DNA of 64,000 nt from Mycolicibacterium sp. HK-90 (GTDB taxonomy: Bacteria > Actinomycetota > Actinomycetes > Mycobacteriales > Mycobacteriaceae). The notes under the pieces were generated by a model. The model did no database searches, had not been told where the DNA came from, and worked only from the letters and a program-made list of their open reading frames with translations. The number at the start of each line of letters is the position of its first letter. Position 1 is the stretch's first letter. The DNA is taken from positions 4,092,001 to 4,156,000 of the forward strand of contig NZ_CP129613.1 in NCBI RefSeq assembly GCF_030486405.1, given 5' to 3'. The position numbers were made by a program, and so were the translations under genes. Positions 28,427 through 37,654 of the stretch are shown piece after piece.

Positions 28427-28795
28427 ATGAAAACGATTTCCAATTTCGCGGACAATCAGCACGACGACGCGCGTGGGCACAACGGTGCCCCGGCGGCCGA
28501 GATGCCCTCGCGCGAGGTCCTCGATACCGCGGGCGAACTGCTGCGTGCGCTGGCCGCGCCGTTGCGGATCGCGATCGTCCTGCAACTGCAGCAGTCCGCG
28601 CGCTGCGTGCACGAGCTGGTCGATGCCCTCGCCGTGCCGCAGCCATTGGTGAGCCAGCACCTGCGGATCCTCAAACAGGCGGGAGTGGTGGCCAGCGAGC
28701 GTGCCGGCCGCGAGGTGCTCTACCACCTGGTCGACCACCATCTGGCGCACATCGTCGCCGATGCAGTAGCCCACGCCGCCGAGGAACCGCGGTGA
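28427..28795 (+). CDS. smtB: ArsR/SmtB-family zinc-responsive repressor
   Basis: This 122-residue winged-helix repressor has a recognition region VHELVDALAVPQPLVSQHLRILKQAGVV. The C-terminal helix carries a full alpha-5 metal site in the order Asp103-x-His105-x10-His116-x2-Glu119, the zinc-binding pattern of SmtB. Zinc binding should release DNA. The ATG at 28427 is favoured because it starts the conserved domain and lies just after the promoter. Its stop overlaps the zur GTG (GTGA), so the two are co-translated. Confidence 0.92.
   Translation: MKTISNFADNQHDDARGHNGAPAAEMPSREVLDTAGELLRALAAPLRIAIVLQLQQSARCVHELVDALAVPQPLVSQHLRILKQAGVVASERAGREVLYHLVDHHLAHIVADAVAHAAEEPR
28429..28440. promoter_or_regulatory. 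Possible Fur/Zur-type box overlapping the smtB start
   Basis: GAAAACGATTTC is a near-palindrome (10 of 12 positions symmetric), AT-rich and overlapping the ATG of smtB. It resembles Fur-family operators, so Zur autoregulation is possible, but the site lies inside the coding start. Confidence 0.25.
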
Positions 28796-29190
28796 CGGGC
28801 GCGGTCCGGTCCACCCGGCAGCGGGCAGCCATCGCCGACCTGCTCAACGAGACCGACGGATTCCGCTCAGCCCAGGAGCTGCACGACGAGCTGCGCCGTC
28901 GCGGCGAGGGCATCGGCCTGACCACGGTGTACCGCACGCTGCAGGCGATGGCCACCGCAGGCAGTGTCGACACGTTGCGCACCGACACCGGCGAGTCGGT
29001 GTACCGGCGCTGCTCGGAGGACCATCACCACCACCTGGTGTGCCGGGCCTGTGGCGCGACGGTCGAGATTTCCGGCGGCCAGGTCGAGACCTGGGCCGCC
29101 GACGTTGCCCGTGAGCACGGGTTCTCCGATGTGAGCCACACGATCGAGATCTTCGGGATGTGCGGCGCGTGCGCCGGGGTGGCCGACTGA
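28792..29190 (+). CDS. zur: Zinc uptake regulator Zur (FurB)
   Basis: This 132-residue Fur-family repressor acts with zinc as corepressor. The DNA-binding half has TRQRAAIADLLNETDGFRSAQELHDEL and GLTTVYRTLQ. The metal sites are the His78-81 cluster and two CxxC pairs, Cys84/Cys87 and Cys124/Cys127 (structural zinc). The start is a GTG in a GTGA overlap with smtB. In M. tuberculosis the pair forms a hierarchy in which SmtB, at low zinc, represses zur; the same arrangement is likely here. Confidence 0.93.
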   Translation: MTGAVRSTRQRAAIADLLNETDGFRSAQELHDELRRRGEGIGLTTVYRTLQAMATAGSVDTLRTDTGESVYRRCSEDHHHHLVCRACGATVEISGGQVETWAADVAREHGFSDVSHTIEIFGMCGACAGVAD

Positions 29191-29194
29191 CCGG

Positions 29195-29593
29195 CTAAAC
29201 CCGATCGCGTACCAGCGCGAGCACGGTGTGTTCGGTGAGGGGCGCCAGCGGGACGTCGCCGGGCTCGCCGACGTCGATCCACCTCATCTCGGCGATCTCG
29301 GCCTGCGGCCGCGGATCGCCGTCCAAGCGCACCGAGTAGAGCCACGCGTCGACGTCGTGGCCCGGCTCGTTGGCGGCCGGCGCACGGTGCCGGCCGAGCT
29401 CGTCGGCGGCCGCACGATCGAATCCGACGCCCAGTTCCTCGCGAACCTCACGGACCAGTGCCTCGATCGGCTGCTCCCCCGGCTCGATCTTTCCGCCCGG
29501 CTGCATGAACGCCGACGTGCCGCGCTTGCGGACCACGAGCAGGCGATTCCGCTCGTCGAGCACCACCGCCGCGACGATGCGAATGGTGGTCAC
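29195..29593 (-). CDS. Nudix hydrolase
   Basis: The 132-residue protein has a canonical Nudix box GGKIEPGEQPIEALVREVREELGV (G-x5-E-x7-REVREEL). It should hydrolyse a nucleoside diphosphate linked to another group, possibly a damaged nucleotide in MutT fashion. The start is GTG at 29593, overlapping the upstream gene's stop (GTGA). It is the last gene in the uppS-side minus-strand run and is convergent with zur. Confidence 0.85.
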   Translation of the reverse strand: MTTIRIVAAVVLDERNRLLVVRKRGTSAFMQPGGKIEPGEQPIEALVREVREELGVGFDRAAADELGRHRAPAANEPGHDVDAWLYSVRLDGDPRPQAEIAEMRWIDVGEPGDVPLAPLTEHTVLALVRDRV

Positions 29594-30036
29594 GACATCA
29601 GGTCCCGGCGCACATCGGCACCGGTGGCCAACACCATGAGAATCAGCGTGCGCAACGCGTCGTCGGTGAGTCCGGCCGCCGGGAAGTTGTAGCGCAGCAT
29701 CACGTCGGCGACCTTCTTGGCCGGCCGTTTGCGCGCCGCGGACTTGGCGGTGGCGCCGTTCGTCGGTGTCTCGACCAGCTTCTCCACCAACACCACCGTG
29801 CCCAGCATGGTCTTGCTGGCATGGTCGGACACCCGCTCGCGAATCTTGTTGTTCAGCGGCAGATCCCACGCCAACGGCTGGGTCAGCGAGACCATCTCGA
29901 GGTCTTCGGCGATCGCGACCACCCGCACCGAGGCCACCGAACCGTCGACCGTGACGGTCAGCGCACCGTCGGGTTCCTCGACGACGGACATCACCTCGCT
30001 GAGCGCCGAGGACAACTGCTGCAGGAGGCCGGGCAT
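29590..30036 (-). CDS. Conserved hypothetical protein (148 aa) between uppS and a Nudix gene
   Basis: The product (MPGLLQQLSSALSEVMSVVEE...) has an N-terminal alpha/beta part with a predicted sheet (LTVTVDGSVASVRVVAIAEDLEMVSLTQPLAWDLPL). A Lys/Ala-rich linker (TAKSAARKRPAKK) and a C-terminal helical segment follow. It has no signal or membrane segment. The N-terminal half vaguely recalls chaperone-like folds that bind other proteins, but I do not recognise a family. It lies 1 nt after the uppS stop and overlaps the Nudix start. It probably corresponds to Rv2360c. Confidence 0.7.
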   Translation of the reverse strand: MPGLLQQLSSALSEVMSVVEEPDGALTVTVDGSVASVRVVAIAEDLEMVSLTQPLAWDLPLNNKIRERVSDHASKTMLGTVVLVEKLVETPTNGATAKSAARKRPAKKVADVMLRYNFPAAGLTDDALRTLILMVLATGADVRRDLMS

Positions 30037-30037
30037 G

Positions 30038-30931
30038 TCAGGCCCTTCCGAAGCGGCGGTTGCGGTTCACGTACTCCTCGCAGGCCGCCCAGAGGTCACG
30101 CCGGTCGTAATCCGGCCACAGCTTGTCCTGGAACACGAACTCGGCATACGCGGCCTGCCACAGCAGGAAGTTGCTGGCCCGCTGCTCCCCCGATGTCCGG
30201 ATGAACAGGTCCACGTCGGGGATGTCGGGGCGGTGCAGACGTTTGGCGAATGACGCCTCACTGATCCGGCTCGGGTTGATCTTGCCCTCGACGGCCTCCT
30301 CGGCCAGTGCCTGCGCGGCCTCGACGATCTCGGTGCGCCCGCCGTAGTTCACGCAGTAGTTGACCGTGATGACGTCGTTGCCGACCGTCATCTCCTCGGC
30401 GATGTCGAACTCCTTGATGACGCTTCGCCACATCTTCGGCCGCGACCCCACCCACCGCATGTTCACGCCCATGGCGTTCAGGTTCTCGCGGCGGCGGCGC
30501 ACCACCTCGCGGTTGAACCCCATCAGGAACCGGACTTCCTCGGCGCTGCGTTTCCAGTTCTCGGTGGAAAAGGCGTACACGCTCAGGTGTTTGATGCCGA
30601 GCTCGATGGCGCCGCAGGTGATGTCGATCAGCACCGCCTCGCCCATCTTGTGCCCCTCGGTGCGGCCCAGGCCGCGCTGGGTGGCCCACCGGCCGTTGCC
30701 GTCCATCACCACGGCGACGTGATTGGGTACCTGATCGGCCGGAATCCGGGGCGCGACCGCCTTGGAGGTGTGCTGGGGTGGGCGGGCGAAGCGGCCGTTG
30801 GTGCCGGCCGGGATCTCCGGGAAGACGACGGGCCAGGTCGAGGTGTCCGGGAAGACCGGATAATCCTCAGGCGCCGGGGGCAGCTGTGGGTAGGTGGTCT
30901 TGCCCCGCTTCCCGTCCTTCGTCAAAGCCAT
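30038..30931 (-). CDS. uppS: Long-chain cis-prenyl diphosphate synthase (decaprenyl diphosphate synthase)
   Basis: The 297-residue enzyme extends an allylic diphosphate with isopentenyl units to make the lipid carrier for cell-wall synthesis. Signature elements are [19 protein letters not shown] (catalytic Asp76), [15 protein letters not shown] and the C-terminal [29 protein letters not shown]. The ~70-residue N-terminal extension before the motif is typical of the mycobacterial Rv2361c type. It overlaps the recO 3' end by 65 nt. Confidence 0.95.
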   Translation of the reverse strand: MALTKDGKRGKTTYPQLPPAPEDYPVFPDTSTWPVVFPEIPAGTNGRFARPPQHTSKAVAPRIPADQVPNHVAVVMDGNGRWATQRGLGRTEGHKMGEAVLIDITCGAIELGIKHLSVYAFSTENWKRSAEEVRFLMGFNREVVRRRRENLNAMGVNMRWVGSRPKMWRSVIKEFDIAEEMTVGNDVITVNYCVNYGGRTEIVEAAQALAEEAVEGKINPSRISEASFAKRLHRPDIPDVDLFIRTSGEQRASNFLLWQAAYAEFVFQDKLWPDYDRRDLWAACEEYVNRNRRFGRA

Positions 30932-31721
30932 GGGGCATATCCTGCCTGACCAGCGTCGCGCGCTGTTCGGCGACCGTCCGATCGATCCGGTATACCCGCT
31001 CGACCAGAGGCAATGTCCGCAGCTGGCGTTCCAGGTGCCACTGCAGGTGCGCCGCGATCAGCCCGCTGGCCTGGCTGCGATGCCCCGACGCGGATGCCTC
31101 GGCGTACTCCCAGTCGCCCTCGTGCAGGGCTGCCATCAGTTCCAGCACAGGCTGCGGCGGGGTGCTGGATCCACTGGGCCGACAGTGCACGCACACGCTG
31201 CCGCCGGCGGCGACGTGAAATGCCCGATGCGGGCCCGGGGCGGCGCACCGGGCGCATTCGGTCAGTGCCGGCGCCCACCCGGCGATCGTCATGGCCCGCA
31301 ACAGATAGGAATCGAGGATCAGCTCACGGGCGCGCCGGCCATCGGCGATCGCCCGCAACGCGGCCACCGTGAGCCGGTGCAGATCGGGCATCGGCGCCCG
31401 CTCCTCCCCGGCCAGCCGCTCGGCGGTTTCCAGCATCGCGCAGGCGCTGGTGTAGCGGCCGTAGTCACTGACGATGTCGGCGGCGAACGCATCGATGGCC
31501 TGCACCTGGGTGACGATGTCGAGATTGCGCCCCGGATGCAGCTGGACGTCGATGTGGGCAAACGGCTCCAACCGCGCGCCGAACTTACTGCGGGTACGCC
31601 GAACACCCTTGGCCACCGCGCGCACCAACCCGTGGTCGCGGGTGAGCAGGGTGACGATCCGGTCGGCCTCGCCGAGCTTGTGCTGGCGCAGCACCACCGC
31701 CCGGTCCCGGTACAGCCGCAT
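30867..31721 (-). CDS. recO: DNA repair protein RecO
   Basis: The 284-residue mediator loads RecA on SSB-coated DNA in the RecFOR pathway. The N-terminal OB fold begins [32 protein letters not shown] zinc-finger-like set of cysteines lies in [27 protein letters not shown]. The ATG at 31721 is the first that gives the family N-terminus. Its 3' 65 nt overlap the start of uppS, so the genes are co-transcribed. Confidence 0.92.
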   Translation of the reverse strand: MRLYRDRAVVLRQHKLGEADRIVTLLTRDHGLVRAVAKGVRRTRSKFGARLEPFAHIDVQLHPGRNLDIVTQVQAIDAFAADIVSDYGRYTSACAMLETAERLAGEERAPMPDLHRLTVAALRAIADGRRARELILDSYLLRAMTIAGWAPALTECARCAAPGPHRAFHVAAGGSVCVHCRPSGSSTPPQPVLELMAALHEGDWEYAEASASGHRSQASGLIAAHLQWHLERQLRTLPLVERVYRIDRTVAEQRATLVRQDMPHGFDEGREAGQDHLPTAAPGA

Positions 31722-31784
31722 CGTGACAGTGTCGCACCATGGCCGGACAGGTTCCGTTACGCACCGCCGATATTCTCGAAAGTG

Positions 31785-33272
31785 ATGGCCAAATCTGCGA
31801 CTTCCGACTCGACCACACCCACTTTCCCCACCCTGACCAATCAGCTCTACCAACTCGCCAGCGGCTCGACCACTTCTGACGAACTGGTACGCCAGTCCCT
31901 CCACGCCATCACCGCGAGCCAGTCCACCCTCAACGCGTTCCGCGTCGTCCTCACCGAGCAGGCGCTGGCCGACGCCGCGAAGGCCGACCAGATTCGCGCG
32001 GCCGGCAAACACCTGCCGCTGCTGGGCATTCCGATCGCGGTCAAGGACGACGTCGACGTCGCCGGGGTGCCCACCCGGTTCGGCACCGAGGGCGACGCCC
32101 GGATCGCCACGGCCGACGCCGAGGTGGTGCGCCGCCTGCGGGCCGCCGGCGCGGTGATCGTCGGCAAGACGAACACGTGCGAGCTCGGCCAGTGGCCGTT
32201 CACCGGCGGGCCCGGATTCGGGCACACCCGCAACCCCTGGTCGCGCAAGCACAGCCCGGGCGGATCTTCGGGCGGAAGCGCGGCAGCGGTGGCCGCCGGC
32301 CTGGTGACCGCGGCCATCGGATCCGACGGCGCGGGCAGTGTCCGCATCCCGGCGGCGTGGACGCATCTCGTCGGGATCAAGCCGCAGCGCGGACGCATCT
32401 CCACCTGGCCGCTGCCGGAGGCGTTCAACGGCATCACCGTCAACGGCGTGTTGGCCCGCACCGTCACCGACGCGGCCCTGGTGCTCGACGCCGCATCCGG
32501 CAACGCCGAGGGCGATCTGCACAAGCCCGCGCCGGTGCAAATCGCCGAGCACGTCGGCCGCGCCCCCGGACCGCTGCGGGTGGCCATGTCGACGAAGTTC
32601 CCGTTCACCGGGTTCCCGGCCAAGCTGCATCCCGAGATCCGCGAGGCGGTGCAGAACGTCGGCCATCAACTCGAGCAGCTGGGACACACCGTGGTGACCA
32701 AGGACCCGAACTACAGCCTGCGGATGTCGTGGGACTTCCTGGCCCGCTCCACCGCGGGCCTGCTCGAGTGGGCCGAGCGGCTCGGCGATGTGCCGTACGA
32801 CGAGCGCACCGCGGTCAACATGAGGATCGGCCGCCTGCTGTCGCAGGACGTGCTGCGTAAGGCCCGCGCGCACGAGGCCGCCGTGCAGCGCCGTATCTCC
32901 TGGATCTTCAACCTCGTCGACGTCATCATCGCCCCGACCACCGCTCAACCGCCGCCGCTCACACACGAATTCGACCGCCGCGGGTGGTCTGCCACCGAAC
33001 GCACGTCGATCGCGGCCTGCCCGGTGACCTGGCCGTGGAACCTGGTGGGCTGGCCGTCGATCAACGTGCCCGCCGGCTTCACCTCTGACGGGCTGCCGAT
33101 CGGCGTGCAACTGATGGGGCCGGCCGACAGTGAGCCGCTGTTGATTTCACTGGCCGCCGAGTTGGAGGCGATCACCGGGTGGGCCGCCAAGCAGCCCGAG
33201 ATCTGGTGGACCGCCCCGTCACAGACCGATGCGTCCCAGGCGGCCGCCGCGATCAACGCGCTGGAGCGGTAG
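31785..33272 (+). CDS. amiA2: Amidase signature-family hydrolase
   Basis: The 495-residue enzyme has the amidase Ser-Ser-Lys layout: Lys in GIPIAVKDDVDVAG, the first Ser in SPGGSSGGSAAAVAAGLV, and the nucleophile region GSDGAGSVRIPAAWTHLVGIKP. It hydrolyses an amide bond of unknown identity; it is not a GatA because no gatB/C neighbours exist. The frame extends far upstream, but those codons are antisense to recO. The recO-amidase-era order matches Rv2362c-Rv2364c, from which the symbol is taken. Confidence 0.85.
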   Translation: MAKSATSDSTTPTFPTLTNQLYQLASGSTTSDELVRQSLHAITASQSTLNAFRVVLTEQALADAAKADQIRAAGKHLPLLGIPIAVKDDVDVAGVPTRFGTEGDARIATADAEVVRRLRAAGAVIVGKTNTCELGQWPFTGGPGFGHTRNPWSRKHSPGGSSGGSAAAVAAGLVTAAIGSDGAGSVRIPAAWTHLVGIKPQRGRISTWPLPEAFNGITVNGVLARTVTDAALVLDAASGNAEGDLHKPAPVQIAEHVGRAPGPLRVAMSTKFPFTGFPAKLHPEIREAVQNVGHQLEQLGHTVVTKDPNYSLRMSWDFLARSTAGLLEWAERLGDVPYDERTAVNMRIGRLLSQDVLRKARAHEAAVQRRISWIFNLVDVIIAPTTAQPPPLTHEFDRRGWSATERTSIAACPVTWPWNLVGWPSINVPAGFTSDGLPIGVQLMGPADSEPLLISLAAELEAITGWAAKQPEIWWTAPSQTDASQAAAAINALER

Positions 33273-33319
33273 CCGACCTGCCGACCGGACCCCGGCGATC
33301 GATCGGGTGCCGGGTGACG

Positions 33320-34228
33320 TCAGAACCCGAGCCGGCCCAACTGCTTGGGATCGCGCTGCCAGTTCTTGGCGATCTTGACCCGCAGATCGAGATAAACCTT
33401 TGTACCGAGCAGCTTTTCGATCTGTGTGCGGGCGGCGGTGCCGACCTCGCGCAGACGCGCGCCACCCTTGCCGATCACGATGCCCTTCTGGCTGTCGCGT
33501 TCGACGAACAGGATGGCGTGCACGTCGATCAGAGGGTTGTCGTCTTCGCGTCCCGGTCTTTCCGAGACCTCTTCGATGACCACGGCCAGCGAGTGCGGCA
33601 ATTCGTCGCGCACGCCTTCCAGCGCGGCCTCACGGATGAGCTCGGCCATCAGTACTTCCTCGGGCTCATCGGTGAGCTCACCGTCGGGGTAATACGCGGG
33701 CCCCGGCGGCAGTTTGGAGACGAGGACATCGGTGAGCACATCGAGCTGTTCGCCCGCGGTGGCCGAGACCGGAACGATGTCGGCATCGGGCCCCAGGAGT
33801 TCACTGACGGCCATCAGCTGTTCGGCCACGCGATCCTTGGGCACCTTGTCGATCTTGGTGACGACGGCGATCAGCGTGGTCTTGGGCGCCACCGCGCGGA
33901 TCTGCTGATAGATCCAGCGATCGCCAGGGCCGATGCGTTCATCGGCCGGGATGCACAGGCCGATCACGTCCACCTCGGAATAGGTGTCCTTGACCAGGTC
34001 GTTGAGCCGCTGCCCGAGCAGGGTGCGCGGCCGGTGCAGGCCGGGGGTGTCGACCAGGATGATCTGGAACTCGTCGCGATGCACGATGCCGCGGATGGTG
34101 TGGCGCGTGGTCTGCGGCCGGTTCGAGGTGATCGCGACCTTCTGCCCCACCAGTGCGTTGGTCAGCGTCGACTTGCCGGTGTTGGGCCGGCCGACGAAAC
34201 AGACGAAGCCGGAACGGAATTCACTCAT
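33320..34228 (-). CDS. era: GTPase Era
   Basis: The 302-residue GTPase binds 16S rRNA and helps mature the 30S subunit. G motifs are GRPNTGKS (G1), DTPGLHRP (G3) and TKID (G4), and a C-terminal KH domain (about 205-290) includes GIVIGKGGARLREVG. The ATG overlaps the upstream CDA-like gene (ATGA). It is part of the ybeY-era rRNA maturation block. Confidence 0.96.
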   Translation of the reverse strand: MSEFRSGFVCFVGRPNTGKSTLTNALVGQKVAITSNRPQTTRHTIRGIVHRDEFQIILVDTPGLHRPRTLLGQRLNDLVKDTYSEVDVIGLCIPADERIGPGDRWIYQQIRAVAPKTTLIAVVTKIDKVPKDRVAEQLMAVSELLGPDADIVPVSATAGEQLDVLTDVLVSKLPPGPAYYPDGELTDEPEEVLMAELIREAALEGVRDELPHSLAVVIEEVSERPGREDDNPLIDVHAILFVERDSQKGIVIGKGGARLREVGTAARTQIEKLLGTKVYLDLRVKIAKNWQRDPKQLGRLGF

Positions 34229-34542
34229 ACCGGGTTTCCTGCCCGGTCGGTGACGATCACCGTGGCGCCGGCCGACAGTTCCCGCACCGCGGCGACGCCG
34301 GCGTCGTCGGCTCCCCCGCCGACCAGTACCGCCGCCTCGATGCCGGTGGCACCGCTGGACACCGCCGCGGCCACCGCGGCCTGCAGAGCGGTCAACCGCA
34401 ACGCCGCCAGCTCCACCGGGGCTCCGGCGTAGGTGCGGCCGTCCTGATCGCGCACCGCCGCGCCCGTGGACGCCTCGACGCGGCCCATCGCACCGCGCGC
34501 CAGCACCACCAGCTTGTTGTCCTCGGGATCGAGTTCACTCAT
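34225..34542 (-). CDS. Cytidine deaminase-like protein without zinc ligands
   Basis: The 105-residue protein aligns by eye to the cytidine deaminase fold: [54 protein letters not shown]. Where active enzymes have a Cys-Ala-Glu zinc site it reads LTALQAA, and the later PCxxC is absent (VRELSAG). It should therefore be catalytically inactive. It sits between era and the CNNM/CBS gene with overlaps on both sides (4 and 8 nt), matching Rv2365c. A structural or regulatory role next to Era is an inference. Confidence 0.7.
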   Translation of the reverse strand: MSELDPEDNKLVVLARGAMGRVEASTGAAVRDQDGRTYAGAPVELAALRLTALQAAVAAAVSSGATGIEAAVLVGGGADDAGVAAVRELSAGATVIVTDRAGNPV

Positions 34543-35854
34543 CAGGGCCTTGTCCTCCTCGCGTGCGGGCAGCGTCTTGTCCTCCCGGCTCGACCGGGCC
34601 GACGAGCACCGTGCCGACCCGTACCCGCCCACGGTGGTCGGAACCGCCCTCGGCGCGCAATCTCAGGCCATCCCAGGTCACTTCGGCGCCGGGCAACGGC
34701 ACCCGCCCCAACTCCAGTGCGACCAGGCCGCCGACGGTGTCGACGTCGAGATCCTCGTCGGCCTCCATCTCGTAGAGCTCGCAGAGGTCTTCGATGGGCA
34801 GCCGTGCCGACACTCGGTACCGGCGCTCCCCCAGCTCTTCGACCGGGGCCACCTCGTCGGTGTCGTACTCGTCGGCTATCTCGCCCACGATCTCCTCAAG
34901 CACGTCCTCGATGGTGACCAGCCCGGCGATGGCGCCGTATTCATCGACCAGCAACGCCATGTGGTTACGGTCGCGCTGCATCTCGTTGAGCAGTTCGTCC
35001 AGCGGTTTGGAGTCCGGCACGAACACTGCCGGACGCATCACCTGGGCGACGTTGGTGTCGCGTCCACCGTTGGTGGAGTAATAGGTCTGCTGGACAAGAT
35101 CTTTGAGGTAAACCACACCGACGATGTCGTCGACGTTGTCGCCGATCACGGGGATGCGGGAATGCCCGCTGCGCACCGCCAATGACGTCGCCTGGCCGGC
35201 CGACTTGTCGGACTCGATCCACACCATCTCGGTGCGCGGCACCATGACCTCACGGGCCGGGGTGTCGCCGAGTTCGAAGACCGACTGGATCATCCGGCGT
35301 TCCTCGTCGGCCACCACACCGCGCTGCTGGGCCAGGTCGACGACCTCGCGCAGTTCGATCTCGGAGGCGAACGGGCCGTTGCGGAAACCGCGGCCGGGCG
35401 TGAGCGCGTTACCGATCAAGACCAGCAACCGGCTGATCGGGGTGAGCAGCACCGAAATGGCTTGCAGCGGCAGCGCCGAGAGCAGCGCGATCGAGTACGC
35501 GTTCTGCCTGCCGACCGTCCGCGGGCCGACACCGATGGCCACGAAGCTCGTCACCACCATGATCGCGGCCGAGGCCACCAGACCCCAGCCGACGCCGAGC
35601 AGCCCGTCGAGGAAGGACACCAACAGGACCGTGGCGCTGATCTCGCAAGTGATACGCAGCAGCACAACGAGATTGATGTAACGCGGGCGCTCTTCGACGA
35701 CCCGGCCGAGCCGGGCGGCACCCGGACGTTCGTCCCGGGCCAGCTCCTCGATCCGCGCGATCGAGACCGTGGACAGCGCCGCGTCGATGGCAGCGAACAG
35801 GCCGCCGAACCCGACCAGCACCACGGCGCCGAGCAGCGGGAGTATGCCGTTCAC
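34535..35854 (-). CDS. CNNM/HlyC-type membrane protein with CBS pair
   Basis: The 439-residue protein has an N-terminal DUF21 membrane domain (residues ~1-190, about four helices), tandem CBS domains (about 200-330, starting [12 protein letters not shown]), and a C-terminal CorC/HlyC domain (about 345-425). CNNM/CorC proteins are linked to magnesium and cobalt homeostasis. The start is a GTG overlapping the ybeY stop (GTGA). It corresponds to Rv2366c. Confidence 0.9.
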   Translation of the reverse strand: MNGILPLLGAVVLVGFGGLFAAIDAALSTVSIARIEELARDERPGAARLGRVVEERPRYINLVVLLRITCEISATVLLVSFLDGLLGVGWGLVASAAIMVVTSFVAIGVGPRTVGRQNAYSIALLSALPLQAISVLLTPISRLLVLIGNALTPGRGFRNGPFASEIELREVVDLAQQRGVVADEERRMIQSVFELGDTPAREVMVPRTEMVWIESDKSAGQATSLAVRSGHSRIPVIGDNVDDIVGVVYLKDLVQQTYYSTNGGRDTNVAQVMRPAVFVPDSKPLDELLNEMQRDRNHMALLVDEYGAIAGLVTIEDVLEEIVGEIADEYDTDEVAPVEELGERRYRVSARLPIEDLCELYEMEADEDLDVDTVGGLVALELGRVPLPGAEVTWDGLRLRAEGGSDHRGRVRVGTVLVGPVEPGGQDAARTRGGQGPDE

Positions 35855-36387
35855 GATTCGTCGAAGTATCGGGACTTGTCGAGCAGCCGCTGGTCTTTCT
35901 GACTCTGCCGGTCAGCGTGATACGACTCGACCTGATCGGCCACCCATGCCTCCAACAGCTGACGCTGAAGGGCGAACATCTCTTTTTCCTCGTCGGGCTC
36001 GGCGTGGTCGTAGCCCAGCAGGTGCAGCACGCCGTGCACGGTCAGCAGGGCCAACTCCTGGCCCAGCGAGTGCCCCGCCTTGGCGGCCTGCTGCTCGGCG
36101 AACTCGGGGCACAACACGATGTCGCCGAGCATGGCCGGGCCCGGCTCGGGCGAATCCGGCCGTCCCCCGGGCTCCAACTCGTCCATCGGGAAACTCATCA
36201 CGTCGGTGGGGCCGGGCAGATCCATCCACCGCATGTGCAGGTCGGCCATCGCCGCACTGTCCAGCAGCACCATCGACAGCTCAGCCGCCGGATGCACGTC
36301 CATCTTGGCGATGACGAAGCGGGCGACGCTGATCAGCTCGTCCTCGGAGACGTCGATGCCCGACTCGTTGGATACCTCGATGCTCAT
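35851..36387 (-). CDS. ybeY: Endoribonuclease YbeY (rRNA maturation factor)
   Basis: The 178-residue metalloenzyme carries the zinc-binding signature [11 protein letters not shown] and the upstream segment [22 protein letters not shown]. YbeY processes and quality-controls 16S rRNA. The ATG at 36387 gives normal length; the frame reaches 36480, but the added residues are basic and unrelated. It is followed by the CNNM gene (4-nt overlap) and preceded by phoH (28 nt), a conserved order. Confidence 0.94.
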   Translation of the reverse strand: MSIEVSNESGIDVSEDELISVARFVIAKMDVHPAAELSMVLLDSAAMADLHMRWMDLPGPTDVMSFPMDELEPGGRPDSPEPGPAMLGDIVLCPEFAEQQAAKAGHSLGQELALLTVHGVLHLLGYDHAEPDEEKEMFALQRQLLEAWVADQVESYHADRQSQKDQRLLDKSRYFDES

Positions 36388-36415
36388 GACTGTTGATCCG
36401 CTCCGCAAGCGTCGC

Positions 36416-37459
36416 TCATCGGCGGGGCCGCCCGTTCGACGAACGGCGTTGGGCACGATTGAGCAAGGCCGGCTCCTCATGTCGGGCGTAGGCGTCGACG
36501 ATCTCGGACACCAGACGGTGGCGGACCACGTCGGCGCTGGTGAGTTCGGCGAAGTGGATGTCGTCGATGCCGTCGAGGATGTTCATCGCCGCGCGCAGGC
36601 CCGAGGTGTTGCCGCCGGGCAGATCCACCTGCGTGATGTCGCCGGTGACAACGACTTTGGATCCGAACCCGAGACGGGTCAGGAACATCTTCATCTGCTC
36701 GGCGGTGGTGTTCTGCGCCTCGTCGAGGATGATGAACGCATCATTCAACGTCCGGCCACGCATGTATGCCAGCGGCGCGACCTCAATGACCCCGGCGCTC
36801 ATCAACTTTGGGATGAGTTCGGGATCCATCATGTCGTGCAGGGCGTCATACAGCGGCCGAAGATAGGGGTCGATCTTCTCGCTCAGGGTGCCGGGCAGGA
36901 AGCCGAGGCGCTCCCCGGCTTCCACCGCGGGGCGGGTCAGGATGATCCGGTTGACCTGCTTGGTCTGCAGGGCGCTGACCGCCTTGGCCATCGCCAGGTA
37001 CGTCTTGCCGGTACCGGCCGGGCCGATACCGAACACGACGGTGTGCGCATCGATGGCATCGACGTAGCGCTTCTGGTTGAGCGTCTTGGGCCGGATCGTC
37101 TTGCCGCGGCGGCTCAGGATGTCGAGCGTGAGCACCTCTGCCGGCGACTCGTCCTCGGTACCGGTGAGAATGGCGACGCTGTGGCGCACCGCCTCCGGCG
37201 TCACGGCCTGCCCGCTGGACGCGACGGCGATGAGCTCGGCGACGACGCGTTCGGCCAATGCCACATCAGCAGGTTCGCCGGTGAAGGTGACTTCGTTGCC
37301 GCGCGCATGGATGTCGGCGGCCAGAAGGCGTTCGAGGGACCGAAGATTCTCATCAGCCGAGCCGAGCAGGCCCACGATGAGGTCGGGCGGAACAGTGATG
37401 CTGCTGCGGACCGATTCCGATGTGGTGGCCGAGTCAGCGGTCGTGTCGCGGGGCGTCAC
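36416..37459 (-). CDS. phoH: PhoH-like ATPase/helicase-type protein
   Basis: The 347-residue cytoplasmic P-loop protein has Walker [12 protein letters not shown] (about 147-157), Walker [10 protein letters not shown], and the conserved [32 protein letters not shown] segment. The N-terminal ~90 residues include a KH-like region ([13 protein letters not shown]). PhoH proteins are linked to RNA metabolism. The start is a GTG at 37459. A promoter with an inverted repeat lies upstream, so this gene may head the phoH-ybeY-CNNM-CDA-era operon. Confidence 0.92.
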   Translation of the reverse strand: MTPRDTTADSATTSESVRSSITVPPDLIVGLLGSADENLRSLERLLAADIHARGNEVTFTGEPADVALAERVVAELIAVASSGQAVTPEAVRHSVAILTGTEDESPAEVLTLDILSRRGKTIRPKTLNQKRYVDAIDAHTVVFGIGPAGTGKTYLAMAKAVSALQTKQVNRIILTRPAVEAGERLGFLPGTLSEKIDPYLRPLYDALHDMMDPELIPKLMSAGVIEVAPLAYMRGRTLNDAFIILDEAQNTTAEQMKMFLTRLGFGSKVVVTGDITQVDLPGGNTSGLRAAMNILDGIDDIHFAELTSADVVRHRLVSEIVDAYARHEEPALLNRAQRRSSNGRPRR

Positions 37460-37505
37460 GTGGAGTTTGTGCCTGCTTTCCGTGTTCTCATAACGGCCGG
37501 CTGCC

Positions 37506-37536
37506 GTTGTACGGTGACCAGTTTACCGCTGGTCAA
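37506..37536 (-). promoter_or_regulatory. phoH: Candidate phoH operon promoter with embedded inverted repeat
   Basis: On the minus strand TTGACC (37531-37536) and TACAAC (37506-37511) have a 19-nt spacer. A 7-bp perfect inverted repeat TGACCAG...CTGGTCA (37515-37535) covers the -35 and most of the spacer. The 195-nt gap before phoH holds no gene. Confidence 0.4.
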
Positions 37537-37654
37537 CGACACGCCCCAATGGTTAAGCAGGCCGACGGCGATCGGCGCCGCACAACGGGCGGGCCGAGCG
37601 GCCCGACCGGGTGAAAACACAGGTCAACCCGATGGTTCGGGATCCGGCCCCGGA

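Noticed and set aside
30894-31784. Long plus-strand open frame upstream of the amidase
   Set aside because: It is antisense to recO and uppS, has no amidase homology, and the amidase N-terminus begins at the ATG at 31785.
33291-33314. Inverted repeat CCCGGC...GCCGGG between the amidase and era as a terminator
   Set aside because: Only a 6-bp stem with a 12-nt loop and no T tract, so it is too weak to call.
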